A stretch of 64,000 nt of DNA, taken from Bacteroidia bacterium (GTDB taxonomy: Bacteria > Bacteroidota > Bacteroidia > J057). Position 1 is the stretch's first letter; the number at the start of each line of letters is the position of its first letter. The stretch spans positions 32,398 to 96,397 of the forward strand of contig JAUIGE010000026.1 of NCBI GenBank assembly GCA_030430205.1. The letters are read 5' to 3'. The position numbers and the translations under genes are program-made. This document shows, piece after piece, positions 7,404 through 15,503 of the stretch. The notes below the pieces were generated by a model. The model had not been told where the DNA came from. It ran no database searches and was given only the letters and a program-made list of their open reading frames with translations.

Positions 7404-9590
7404 TTAATATCCTGTGTTCTGCTGGAGATTGGGGTTTGCGCCAATATCTGAAGCAGGGATCGGAAATACATTGTATTTTTTGTCAGTAGAAACGCCCCCG
7501 GGTGTTCCACCTTTCCAGGGCCAAACATAGCTTGACTCAGAGAATTTGCCGAAACGGATCAGGTCAGTTCTTCTGTGACACTCCCAGAGCAACTCACGCG
7601 CACGCTCGTCAATCAGGAAGTCAAGGGTAAGCTCTGACTGAGTGATGTTTCCACCACTGCCACCATAAGCTCTTTCGCGAACTGTGTTTACATAATTCAC
7701 AGCTGAAGCCATGCTTCCACCGCCTCCGCGTACTACTGCTTCTGCATACATCAGGTACGCATCAGCCAGACGGAAAAGAGGAAAATCGGTATCTACGAAA
7801 GTAACATCAGAGCCTACAAGGCCAGTAGAAGTTACATTGAAGTATTTGGCTACAGCATAGCCTTCTGTAAACTGAGCGATATCTTCGATCTCCAGGTTTT
7901 GGCCATCTGTATGGAACATAGCGCGCTTGTCAAAGCTAACCAACTCAATAGAGTAGGTATAATCTGGCTTATCCAGGAAAAGCTTGATGCGGTAGGTTCC
8001 TGCCGGTACAACGATGTTATCGCCACCAGCTTCCAGAATCGCATCAGCACCGGTATCACCATAATTCAGTGCCCAGTCGTCATTTGCACGGAATTTTATC
8101 TCTCCGGCAGCCAGGTCGATGACGATGCTCACTGAATTGTCAGTGGTGTCATAAGCCATATCTGTATCATTGTCCCATGCGCCTGGGGTGGCAGAACCGA
8201 TGATGCCCCACTCTGTTTTTTCCAAGGTATAAGTCAGGTTTTTGATATCTGCCACTACATGGTACAAACCAGCTTCAGCCACAGGAATATCTGCTCCGGA
8301 TAAGCTCAAAGCGCCGCCATCGTCGCCATAGGCATTGTCCCAGTTGGCCTCAGGGGCAAATTTGAATTTATCTCCCGCAGCAAACCAGAAATAGCCTTCA
8401 TAGGTGCTGTCGTTGTTAGGAGAAGTAACGGTGGTGGACTCGTTTGCAGGATCCCATCCCTGGTAGCTGCCAGGTACATAAAGCTTCGCGTAAGAAGCTG
8501 TATTTCCCTCACTCGGGGCTACCAAAACAGATCCTCCTGCTGTAGAAGGAAATTTGTCAACGATCGCTTTGGTGGTGCGGACACCGCCCCAGCCGCCATC
8601 AATCCCAAATTCAGAAGGGCTCATAGAGCCACCCACAGCTGCATGTACCAGGAATGTCATGCCACCCCATGTTTTTGAACGCGTCCCGTCAAAAGCAATC
8701 GGGAAGATCATCTCGGTAGAGTTGTGGTTATCTGCCTTGAAAACGTCTGCATAATTAGCATCCAGGCTAAAGCCTGCATCAATTACCTTCTGGCAGTACT
8801 CTGCCGCTTCTGTATAGCGGCCTTCGCCCAGATACACCTCTGCATTGAGGTACAATTTGGCGAGTACCATCCAGGCAGCAGCCTTGTCTGCGCGTGCATA
8901 CTCATTGGCGCGTGCGTCAACGAGCAGGCTTTCAACAGCCTTCAATTCACTTTCTACATAAGCAAAAAGGTCATTTGTATTGGTCTGGGTTGGGAAAAAG
9001 CTACCGACGGCATCTTCTTCGGTAACGAAAGGCACATTTCTGAACATGTCCAAAGCATGGTAGTAGCTCAATGCGCGCAGGAAACGAGCCTCTGCGCGGT
9101 AGGTAGCCACCTCAGCTTTGATGGCATCAGAAGCACCACGGGCCGTCATTTTCTCATCAGTGGTCTCACGGATAAATTCGTTAACCAAAGCAATCTGATA
9201 AAAAATACGGTTGTACATGGCTGTGATGAACTCATTGTTCGCATCCCAGTCCTGCTGGTGGAAGTCGTGGATGTTACCATCATTCCAGGCGATTACCGCC
9301 TCATCTGTGGTAAGCTCCTGCGCTTTCCAATACTGACGCAGATAAGTAGAGAAACCCTCATCAATACCCGAGATATCGGGCTGACCGGCAGGGCCTTCCT
9401 GTCCACTCAATGCCAGGCCGGCATAGAGTTTTGCAAGTACTTTCTTATAAGAATCTACGTCGTCATATACAGTAGCTGCTGTGACGGAATTGCCCAAAGG
9501 CACCACATCCAGGTCTTTGAAGCAGGATGTCAGGAAAGCTGACAAGCCCACAAAGAGCAGCGATAAAAGCGTGATTGAAATTCTTTTCAT
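7404..9590 (-). CDS. SusD/RagB lipoprotein with two internal SusE/F-type CBM repeats
   Basis: A protein of 728 residues, versus roughly 480-600 for usual SusD proteins. Lipoprotein signal to Cys ~23 (SAFLTSC). SusD N-terminal TPR-like part ~25-345 (AEARFLRALSYYHALDMFRNVPFV, DKAAAWMVLAKLYLNAE). SusD C-terminal part ~552-728 (FPLFRLADAYLMYAEAV, RARELLWECHRRTDLIRFGKF, NVFPIPASDI). Between them, residues ~365-551 are foreign to the family: two repeats of the SusE/F starch-binding-like type (YVPGSYQGWDPANES, ATPGAWDNDTDMAYD, EIKFRANDDWA). They replace the short loop that normally joins GWGGxRxTxxLVDKF to FDKRAMF. The frame is intact throughout. It is the lid of the SusC importer directly upstream (12-base gap). 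Confidence 0.93.
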   Translation of the reverse strand: MKRISITLLSLLFVGLSAFLTSCFKDLDVVPLGNSVTAATVYDDVDSYKKVLAKLYAGLALSGQEGPAGQPDISGIDEGFSTYLRQYWKAQELTTDEAVIAWNDGNIHDFHQQDWDANNEFITAMYNRIFYQIALVNEFIRETTDEKMTARGASDAIKAEVATYRAEARFLRALSYYHALDMFRNVPFVTEEDAVGSFFPTQTNTNDLFAYVESELKAVESLLVDARANEYARADKAAAWMVLAKLYLNAEVYLGEGRYTEAAEYCQKVIDAGFSLDANYADVFKADNHNSTEMIFPIAFDGTRSKTWGGMTFLVHAAVGGSMSPSEFGIDGGWGGVRTTKAIVDKFPSTAGGSVLVAPSEGNTASYAKLYVPGSYQGWDPANESTTVTSPNNDSTYEGYFWFAAGDKFKFAPEANWDNAYGDDGGALSLSGADIPVAEAGLYHVVADIKNLTYTLEKTEWGIIGSATPGAWDNDTDMAYDTTDNSVSIVIDLAAGEIKFRANDDWALNYGDTGADAILEAGGDNIVVPAGTYRIKLFLDKPDYTYSIELVSFDKRAMFHTDGQNLEIEDIAQFTEGYAVAKYFNVTSTGLVGSDVTFVDTDFPLFRLADAYLMYAEAVVRGGGGSMASAVNYVNTVRERAYGGSGGNITQSELTLDFLIDERARELLWECHRRTDLIRFGKFSESSYVWPWKGGTPGGVSTDKKYNVFPIPASDIGANPNLQQNTGY

Positions 9591-9602
9591 TGTTTCGAGC
9601 GA

Positions 9603-12536
9603 TTAAAAATTAGCATTTACACCAAGCAAAAAGGTCCTGGAACGTGGATAAATGTTGTTATCAATACCACTAAATACCTCTGGATCAATACCGCTGTAGT
9701 TGGTAATCAGCAAAGGATTCTGAGCCGTCAGAGAAACGCGAATATTATTCTCTTTCTCAAATAGGTTGCGGAAGTTGTAAGCAAATGTAACGTTGTCCAA
9801 TCTGAAGAACGAAGCATCTTCGATATAGTGGTCACTCAGGTACTGAGGCACGGTAAAATCAACTCCTGTATAACCAGAATTGATGTTGCTCAGGTAATTG
9901 GTACTTGCGTACAGGTTATTGTAGTTAGCGCCTTCTGACAGGACGTTGTTGTACATATAGTTGCCAAAATTGGCACGTCCTGCAAAAGAGAAGTCAAAAT
10001 TGCCATAAGAAAGGAGAGAGGTCAAACCGAAGAACAGATCTGGTGCAGGTTTTTCCAACTGATAGCGATCATCAGGAGAAATCTGTCCATCTCCATTGCG
10101 GTCAACATACAATCCTTCAATCGGCAAGCCGTTTTCGTCATACACCTGCTCATACACAAAGAAAGAGTTGGAAGGAAAGCCAACAGAGTGAATCTGGATC
10201 ATATTGCCCACACCACCAGAAATTCCGCCTGTGGCTACGCCCTGGTAGTTGGGATCTTCTGTTGCAGTCAGTCTTGTGATTTTGTTGTTGTTCATCGTCA
10301 TGTTAAAGCCTACTTCCCAGAAAGCATTTTTCTCTTTGTTTTCATAAGGAATAACGTTAACCATGAACTCAAAGCCTTTGTTTTCCAAATCACCCACATT
10401 GGTGGTGATGAAGTTGGTCAGGTTGGTACCTGCAGGCACAGGGATGAAGTTCAACAAGTCTGTTGTATAGCGCTGATAGTACTCGATAGAACCGTAGACA
10501 CGGTTGTTAAATAGAGAGTAATCCATACCTACGTTATAGGTGGTTGTCTCTTCCCATTTGATATTGGCGTCATAGCCATTGGCGCGGAGGGTTTGGTAGA
10601 AAACGTCACCCAACTGATACTGAGCCGTGCTCTGGCTGCCCTGATACACAGCGAGATAAGGGTAATAGTCTTCGCCTATATCCTGCTGTCCGGTGATACC
10701 ATATCCCAAACGCAGTTTGAGGTTATTTACCTTGCCTTCTTTGTCTTCTATCAACTTAACAGCCAAAGCTGCCGCAGGGAAAAAGCCTGAGCGATTTCCC
10801 GGACCAAAGCGGGATGAATAGTCATTTCTTGCCGTCAGGGTCAGGAGAAAACGATCGTAGCTCAGGTTTGCTCTACCAAACCAGGAAAGGAGGAAATACT
10901 CCTTGGGTTCGGTAATCTCTGGGGTTATGATTTTGTTTCCTGAAGTATTGGTACCGAAGCGATAGTCTTCTTTGTAAAAATGCTGCCAGGAATAACCGCC
11001 CATGACATCTACATTCAAGCCGTTGAATTCCTTCACATAGTTCAGGTAGAAATCGAGCAGCTCATTTCTTTTGGTCTGGTTGTACTGGTGGTTGAGGCCT
11101 GTATCAGCAAACTGAAATGCTGCATTTACCGGAACAGTGATGGTTCCTTCCCCTTTAGAGATATCATATCCCAGGTTCAGGTTGGCGCGAAGCTCAGGCA
11201 TAAATGGGAAACGGTAATCTACCTGTGTGCTGATGATATGACGCTGCACATCAGAAACATCTTCCTTCAGCTCCAGGAGAGCCAGGGGGTTGGTAGCAGC
11301 CAGCGGATTGGGGTTGCCATTCTGCTGCAGCCAGGTGAAGTATCCACCATAGGCATTCCCTGCATCCAGCACCTCCTGGGTAGGATCGAAGCGCGTAGCG
11401 TTACCGATAGCTCCATGATCCGCGAAGCGGTTGGAAGTGAGGGCGCTTTTCAGGCTGAAATTCACCTGCAAGGTGTTGTTCAGGAAACCTGGGTTCAGGT
11501 TTACAGCAGCCGTTGTACGGTTGAAACCGTCCGTCTTCAGCAGACCGGTTTTGTTGGTATAACCCAAAGAAACACGGTAAGGCAGGATGCCTATGCCACC
11601 AGAAGCACTGAGGTTGTGGTCATGCTGCATACCTGTCTGGTATATCTCACTCTGCCAGTCTGTGTTGGCATTTCCGAGCAAACCTCTTGCGGGATGGCCT
11701 TCCTCAAAACGAGACTCGATCAGCGCACGGTACTCATCTGCATTCAATACATCAATGGATTTGGCCACATTGCTCATCGCTGCGCTACCGTTGTAGTTGA
11801 GGCGGATTTTCTTGCCCAATTTACCTTTCTTGGTGGTAATCAGGATAACACCATTGGAAGCACGGGAACCGTAGATAGCGGTTGCAGAAGCGTCTTTCAG
11901 CACAGTGAAAGTCTCGATATCGTTGGGGTTAACGATGTTAAGTGGGTTACGCTCACCTGAGATTCCGTCGTTGGCGACGGGCACTCCGTCAATAACGATC
12001 AAAGGATCGTTGCTTGCACTCAGAGAAGATCCGCCACGGATACGGATGGTAGCTCCGCCTCCGGGGTCCCCTCCGGTGGTAATCTGTACACCGGCAATCT
12101 TACCGGAGAGCAATTCCTGGGCGCCTGTGATAGCTCCCTTGTTGAAATACTCCTCTCCTACTGTCTGGATTGCACCTGTAGCGTCTTCTTTCTTTACTGT
12201 ACCATATCCGATCACCATCACTTCATCAAGTGTGGTTCCCGGGCTCATGGAAAAGTTCAGGACATCAGAGCTGCCGATTTCTTTTGTGTCATCAGGATAT
12301 CCTACATAGGTCACCCGTAACTTGTTGTAGCCTTCAGGAAGAACTATTTTGTAGTTTCCTTCTGCATCGGAATACGTGCCCTGAAACAGGTCAACCACGA
12401 TAATCGTGGCACCTGCCATAGGATCTCCTGTTTCGGAGTCTGTGATTTTACCCGTGATGGTACGTTGCCCCAGCATCATTGCAGGCAAAAGCAGCATACA
12501 TCCTAACAGGAAAATCGAAAAAATCAACTTTTTCAT
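9603..12536 (-). CDS. SusC/RagA TonB-dependent transporter
   Basis: A protein of 977 residues. Signal peptide ~1-23 (ends MMLGQ), carboxypeptidase-regulatory-like domain ~25-105 (ITGKITDSETGDPMAGATI), SusC signature LDEVMVIGYGTVKK, plug domain ~110-230 (SGKIAGVQITTGGDPGGG, IRGGSSLSASNDPLIVIDGVPV, LKDASATAIYGSRASNG), then a 22-strand barrel ending in PRSRTFLLGVNANF. The family pulls oligosaccharides through the outer membrane with SusD and TonB energy. It is the first gene of the leftward susC-susD-susE operon. The nearby GH53 enzyme suggests beta-1,4-galactan oligosaccharides as cargo; the SusE/F-type modules alone would suggest alpha-glucan, so the substrate is inferred only. Confidence 0.95.
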   Translation of the reverse strand: MKKLIFSIFLLGCMLLLPAMMLGQRTITGKITDSETGDPMAGATIIVVDLFQGTYSDAEGNYKIVLPEGYNKLRVTYVGYPDDTKEIGSSDVLNFSMSPGTTLDEVMVIGYGTVKKEDATGAIQTVGEEYFNKGAITGAQELLSGKIAGVQITTGGDPGGGATIRIRGGSSLSASNDPLIVIDGVPVANDGISGERNPLNIVNPNDIETFTVLKDASATAIYGSRASNGVILITTKKGKLGKKIRLNYNGSAAMSNVAKSIDVLNADEYRALIESRFEEGHPARGLLGNANTDWQSEIYQTGMQHDHNLSASGGIGILPYRVSLGYTNKTGLLKTDGFNRTTAAVNLNPGFLNNTLQVNFSLKSALTSNRFADHGAIGNATRFDPTQEVLDAGNAYGGYFTWLQQNGNPNPLAATNPLALLELKEDVSDVQRHIISTQVDYRFPFMPELRANLNLGYDISKGEGTITVPVNAAFQFADTGLNHQYNQTKRNELLDFYLNYVKEFNGLNVDVMGGYSWQHFYKEDYRFGTNTSGNKIITPEITEPKEYFLLSWFGRANLSYDRFLLTLTARNDYSSRFGPGNRSGFFPAAALAVKLIEDKEGKVNNLKLRLGYGITGQQDIGEDYYPYLAVYQGSQSTAQYQLGDVFYQTLRANGYDANIKWEETTTYNVGMDYSLFNNRVYGSIEYYQRYTTDLLNFIPVPAGTNLTNFITTNVGDLENKGFEFMVNVIPYENKEKNAFWEVGFNMTMNNNKITRLTATEDPNYQGVATGGISGGVGNMIQIHSVGFPSNSFFVYEQVYDENGLPIEGLYVDRNGDGQISPDDRYQLEKPAPDLFFGLTSLLSYGNFDFSFAGRANFGNYMYNNVLSEGANYNNLYASTNYLSNINSGYTGVDFTVPQYLSDHYIEDASFFRLDNVTFAYNFRNLFEKENNIRVSLTAQNPLLITNYSGIDPEVFSGIDNNIYPRSRTFLLGVNANF

Positions 12537-12739
12537 AAAAGTGAATTTTTGATTAAATAAAATTAAAAAATTACTAAACTAAGTAGATGGTTGTTGAATA
12601 GGTTGAAACCATTTTTTCTGGCGTTTACGTGGCGTTTTATGGAGAAAAATCTATCTTTTTATCTAAAAATCAGCATATAGCTATTTCTACATTATACAAG
12701 TATATATGGCTTTAGCGGGAAAAACAAGAACAAAAAAGT

Positions 12740-12753
12740 CGTAAACGTTTTCG
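12740..12753. promoter_or_regulatory. Possible LacI-type operator upstream of susC
   Basis: CGTAAACGTTTTCG is an imperfect palindrome (half-sites CGTAAAC and CGAAAAC) centred on AAACGTTT, the core common to LacI/PurR-family operators. A half-site CGTAAACG occurs again on the minus strand at 12622-12629. Both lie in the 325-base gap 12537-12861 before the leftward susC. I see no gene and no clear -33/-7 promoter in the rest of that gap. No LacI-family gene is in the window. Confidence 0.35.
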
Positions 12754-12861
12754 GGCCACAAAAAAACAGAAATTTGTTGAAGGGATGACTTTTGCACAAA
12801 AAATGAGGGGAAAATATCGGCTTTTACCAAAGTAAAAAGTCTTGAAATTGTTTGACAAATA

Positions 12862-15483
12862 TCATTGGTGGGGTGTTATAATCACCTCCACAACCCAATT
12901 TCTCGGAACCGGATAGAGGCTCTCGTCTATCCCCCGGGGAATATCTGGATTACGACCCTGAAAGTTGGTGAGGGTAAAAAGATTTTGGGAAATGAAAGCA
13001 AAACTCACTGAGCGGTTTTGCCCCATTCCATTGGGCAACCGATATGCCAGACGCAGGTTATCCAATCTGAAAAAGGAGGCATTTTGGAGAAAATGATCGC
13101 TCTGGTACTGAGGAGTTAAAAAGTTAACGCTCTCATGCTCCGCATGGGTATTGAGCAAAAAGCCTGAGTTATGGTAGAGGGAGTTGCTTTGCTGGGTTAA
13201 TTCCTGATTGTATATCAAATAATTGAGGCGGGCACTGCTGATAAAAGAAAGCTCCCAGTTCTTGATAGCCAGGTTGCCAAAAAAGCCAATGCGGTTTGTA
13301 GGCCATTTATTTTTCCTCACATACGAATATTGGCTGCTGTTCGCCTGTGGCGGCTCATAAACCCCTTCTATCGGTAAGCCAAGTGCATCATATACCTGCT
13401 CGGACAGGTAAAAGGACTGAGCCGGATGCCCCACACTATGTGTTTGAACATAAACTCCGCCTGTTGCTGAAGGCAAAAATGGCCCTGTAGGAATACCCTC
13501 GGGGAAGCCGGCATCAGCAAACAAAACGGAATCGGCTACCCGTGTTACTTCATTTTGGTATACAGTCAGGTTGATCCCCAAAGAGAAGTTCCTGCTTTTC
13601 TGTTGAATAAGCGTGGCTACCAGCTGCAATTCAACACCTGTTTTTTTCATATCCCCGCCAAAATTGTAAAAGGAAGGGGTGCCAGGTCCCCCAAAAAAAG
13701 TTCTCCAATTCAACAAATTGGACATATCATGATGAAAATAAGAAAGAGAGCCCCAAAGCTTTTGCTGGAAAAAAGCATAATCCAGCCCTACATCCCACTT
13801 TTCATGCTTTTCTGCCCAGAGATTTATGCGTGCGCTATCTGGCCTGTGGTGAGAGTTCGTCAGGCTGTAGCCTGCCCGCAGCTTCAGAAAAGCGGATGGA
13901 GCCGCAGGACTACCCAACAGCTTCCAGCTGAACCCCAAAGAGCTGATGCCTCCTGCCCTATTGGATGGGAAAAAGGGATACTCAAAACTCCTCCTCCCCG
14001 ATAAGGTCAGCACATCTTTCCACGCCAGAGAGGCCTGCGTCCAGAGAGCTTTATTTTTCAGGTAGCCATGGGAATCCGTCGATCTTCGGTTGGAAGAAAA
14101 ACCTCCAAAGGAGAAGTAATTTATTTTATGGGATTGTTTTTGGTAAAAAGCCCCTTCTGTCAGCTTCAGGCTCATATTTCCCCATTTTTTTTCAACATCC
14201 ACCCAGCTTTCCAAAAAGAGATTTTGGTTCTTATGGCGGGTTTCTTCTGTATAAATAACCCCCAATCCCAGGACGCCAGCATCCTTAGGGATGGTATCCA
14301 ATTGCTCTCCGGTATATTCATCATAAAAAGCCCTGAAATTCAGTCGAAGAAAAGGCAGTTTATCGGGAGAAAAATGCAGCGCTGCCTGGGAAATCGTGCG
14401 ATTGCCATGTAAGCGGTCGTTTACTTGCTCAAGCAATGCAAGCGGGTTTTTGGGAGCCTGGGTATTAATTTGACGAGAGCTTCCTATCCGCTCATAGGTG
14501 GTGTAGCCGCCCCAGGGGTGATCCGGTTCTGGATCATAAACCGGCTGGGTGGGGTCAAAACGCAGGGCGTAATACATCGCACCTGGACTTGCGAGGCGGC
14601 TTTGATCCCAGGAAGTTCTAAGTCCCAGCTTTAGCTGGAGTTGATCCTGTAGGAAGCTGGGAGCCAGCTTGACATCCGTACTTAATCGTTGAAATCGGGC
14701 GGTTTTCAACATCCCTCTTTCATCCGTATAACCCGCCGAAACGCGATAAGGCAGCAATTTTCCTCCCGCAGTATAAAGCCCTCCCTCCAAAGAAACATGG
14801 TGATTGTTCCAGCTTCCAGTCTGAAATATTTCTTGCTGCCAATCTGTATAGCCCAATCCCAGCTTATTTATGGCATTGTCATCTGGTCCATATCTGTATT
14901 GAATCAATTCCCTGAATTGGCCGGGACTCAACACAGGCGTCAGCCTGCTGGCTTGACTGATCCCCGCTCCTCCCTGGTAGCGGACCCGAAATTCCTTGCT
15001 GCCCTGAGCAGCCTTGCTCTCAATGAGAATGACGCCATTGCTGCCGCGGTGGCCATATCTGGCTGTGGCTTCAGCATCTTTTAATACCGTAACAGAAGCT
15101 ATATCTGCCGGATTTAAAAATGCCAGGGGCTGGCGAATCGCCTGCAAATAATCATCATATTCATCCATCTGACCCGGAAAATCCTCATTCGCCAAAGGCA
15201 AACCGTCCAGCACAATCAAAGGCTGGGAAAATAAGCTCATCGGGCTTCCCAGGCGCAGCCTAAGTTCAGGCTCTCCGCCTGGTTCGGCAGAGGGAAATAC
15301 CTCCACCCCCGGCACCTTCCCTATCAGAAATTCCAGGGGATTGGAAATCATCCCGGAGGCAAAATCTGCCTCATCGAGACGCTGAAAACGGAGGCTATCA
15401 GCCTTTTCGGCAGGCTTTTCCTGACTCAACAGGTGGAAGGGAAAGAGATAAAGGGCAAGGAGAAATAAGATAAAATGGCGCAT
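12862..15483 (-). CDS. SusC-like TonB-dependent receptor without SusD partner (paralogue 1)
   Basis: A protein of 873 residues. Signal peptide MRHFILFLLALYLFPFHLLSQ (start 15483; an upstream in-frame extension to 15534 would precede the signal). There is no carboxypeptidase-like domain: the plug follows almost directly (ISNPLEFLIGKVPGVEVF, GSPMSLFSQPLIVLDGLPL, LKDAEATARYGHRGSNG). The barrel is full length (NPLALLEQVND, FLQNASFFRLDNLRLAYRLPNG, TNFQGRNPDI, final WVVEVIITPHQ). It is clearly homologous along its whole length to the galactan-locus SusC. Two sequence oddities are RLRLGSP in place of the usual IRGGSS and an insertion EYDDYLQAIRQ before the LAFLNPADIA motif. It lies 20 bases downstream of a second paralogue and probably shares its operon. 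The ligand is unknown. Confidence 0.88.
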   Translation of the reverse strand: MRHFILFLLALYLFPFHLLSQEKPAEKADSLRFQRLDEADFASGMISNPLEFLIGKVPGVEVFPSAEPGGEPELRLRLGSPMSLFSQPLIVLDGLPLANEDFPGQMDEYDDYLQAIRQPLAFLNPADIASVTVLKDAEATARYGHRGSNGVILIESKAAQGSKEFRVRYQGGAGISQASRLTPVLSPGQFRELIQYRYGPDDNAINKLGLGYTDWQQEIFQTGSWNNHHVSLEGGLYTAGGKLLPYRVSAGYTDERGMLKTARFQRLSTDVKLAPSFLQDQLQLKLGLRTSWDQSRLASPGAMYYALRFDPTQPVYDPEPDHPWGGYTTYERIGSSRQINTQAPKNPLALLEQVNDRLHGNRTISQAALHFSPDKLPFLRLNFRAFYDEYTGEQLDTIPKDAGVLGLGVIYTEETRHKNQNLFLESWVDVEKKWGNMSLKLTEGAFYQKQSHKINYFSFGGFSSNRRSTDSHGYLKNKALWTQASLAWKDVLTLSGRRSFEYPFFPSNRAGGISSLGFSWKLLGSPAAPSAFLKLRAGYSLTNSHHRPDSARINLWAEKHEKWDVGLDYAFFQQKLWGSLSYFHHDMSNLLNWRTFFGGPGTPSFYNFGGDMKKTGVELQLVATLIQQKSRNFSLGINLTVYQNEVTRVADSVLFADAGFPEGIPTGPFLPSATGGVYVQTHSVGHPAQSFYLSEQVYDALGLPIEGVYEPPQANSSQYSYVRKNKWPTNRIGFFGNLAIKNWELSFISSARLNYLIYNQELTQQSNSLYHNSGFLLNTHAEHESVNFLTPQYQSDHFLQNASFFRLDNLRLAYRLPNGMGQNRSVSFAFISQNLFTLTNFQGRNPDIPRGIDESLYPVPRNWVVEVIITPHQ

Positions 15484-15487
15484 GGGG
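15361..15487. repeat. Near-identical block shared by two adjacent SusC-like genes, copy A
   Basis: About 127 bases covering the start codon, signal peptide and first mature residues match 17928-18054 with seven mismatches by my count (about 94% identity). The rest of the two genes is much more diverged, so this points to recent gene conversion or to constraint on the leader. Confidence 0.75.
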
Positions 15488-15503
15488 ATGTATTTTTCAG
15501 GGT

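Noticed and set aside
8724..9542. Rightward open frame of 272 codons inside susD
   Set aside because: Antisense to clearly conserved SusD coding sequence; no start context or domain.
10980..11960. Long rightward open frame of 326 codons inside susC
   Set aside because: Antisense shadow of a well-supported SusC gene; composition is that of a reverse-complemented coding frame, with no recognisable domain or signal.
12862..15483. Ordinary SusC of a second complete Sus locus
   Set aside because: No SusD, no glycoside hydrolase and no carboxypeptidase-like domain accompany it, so I describe it as an orphan paralogue.
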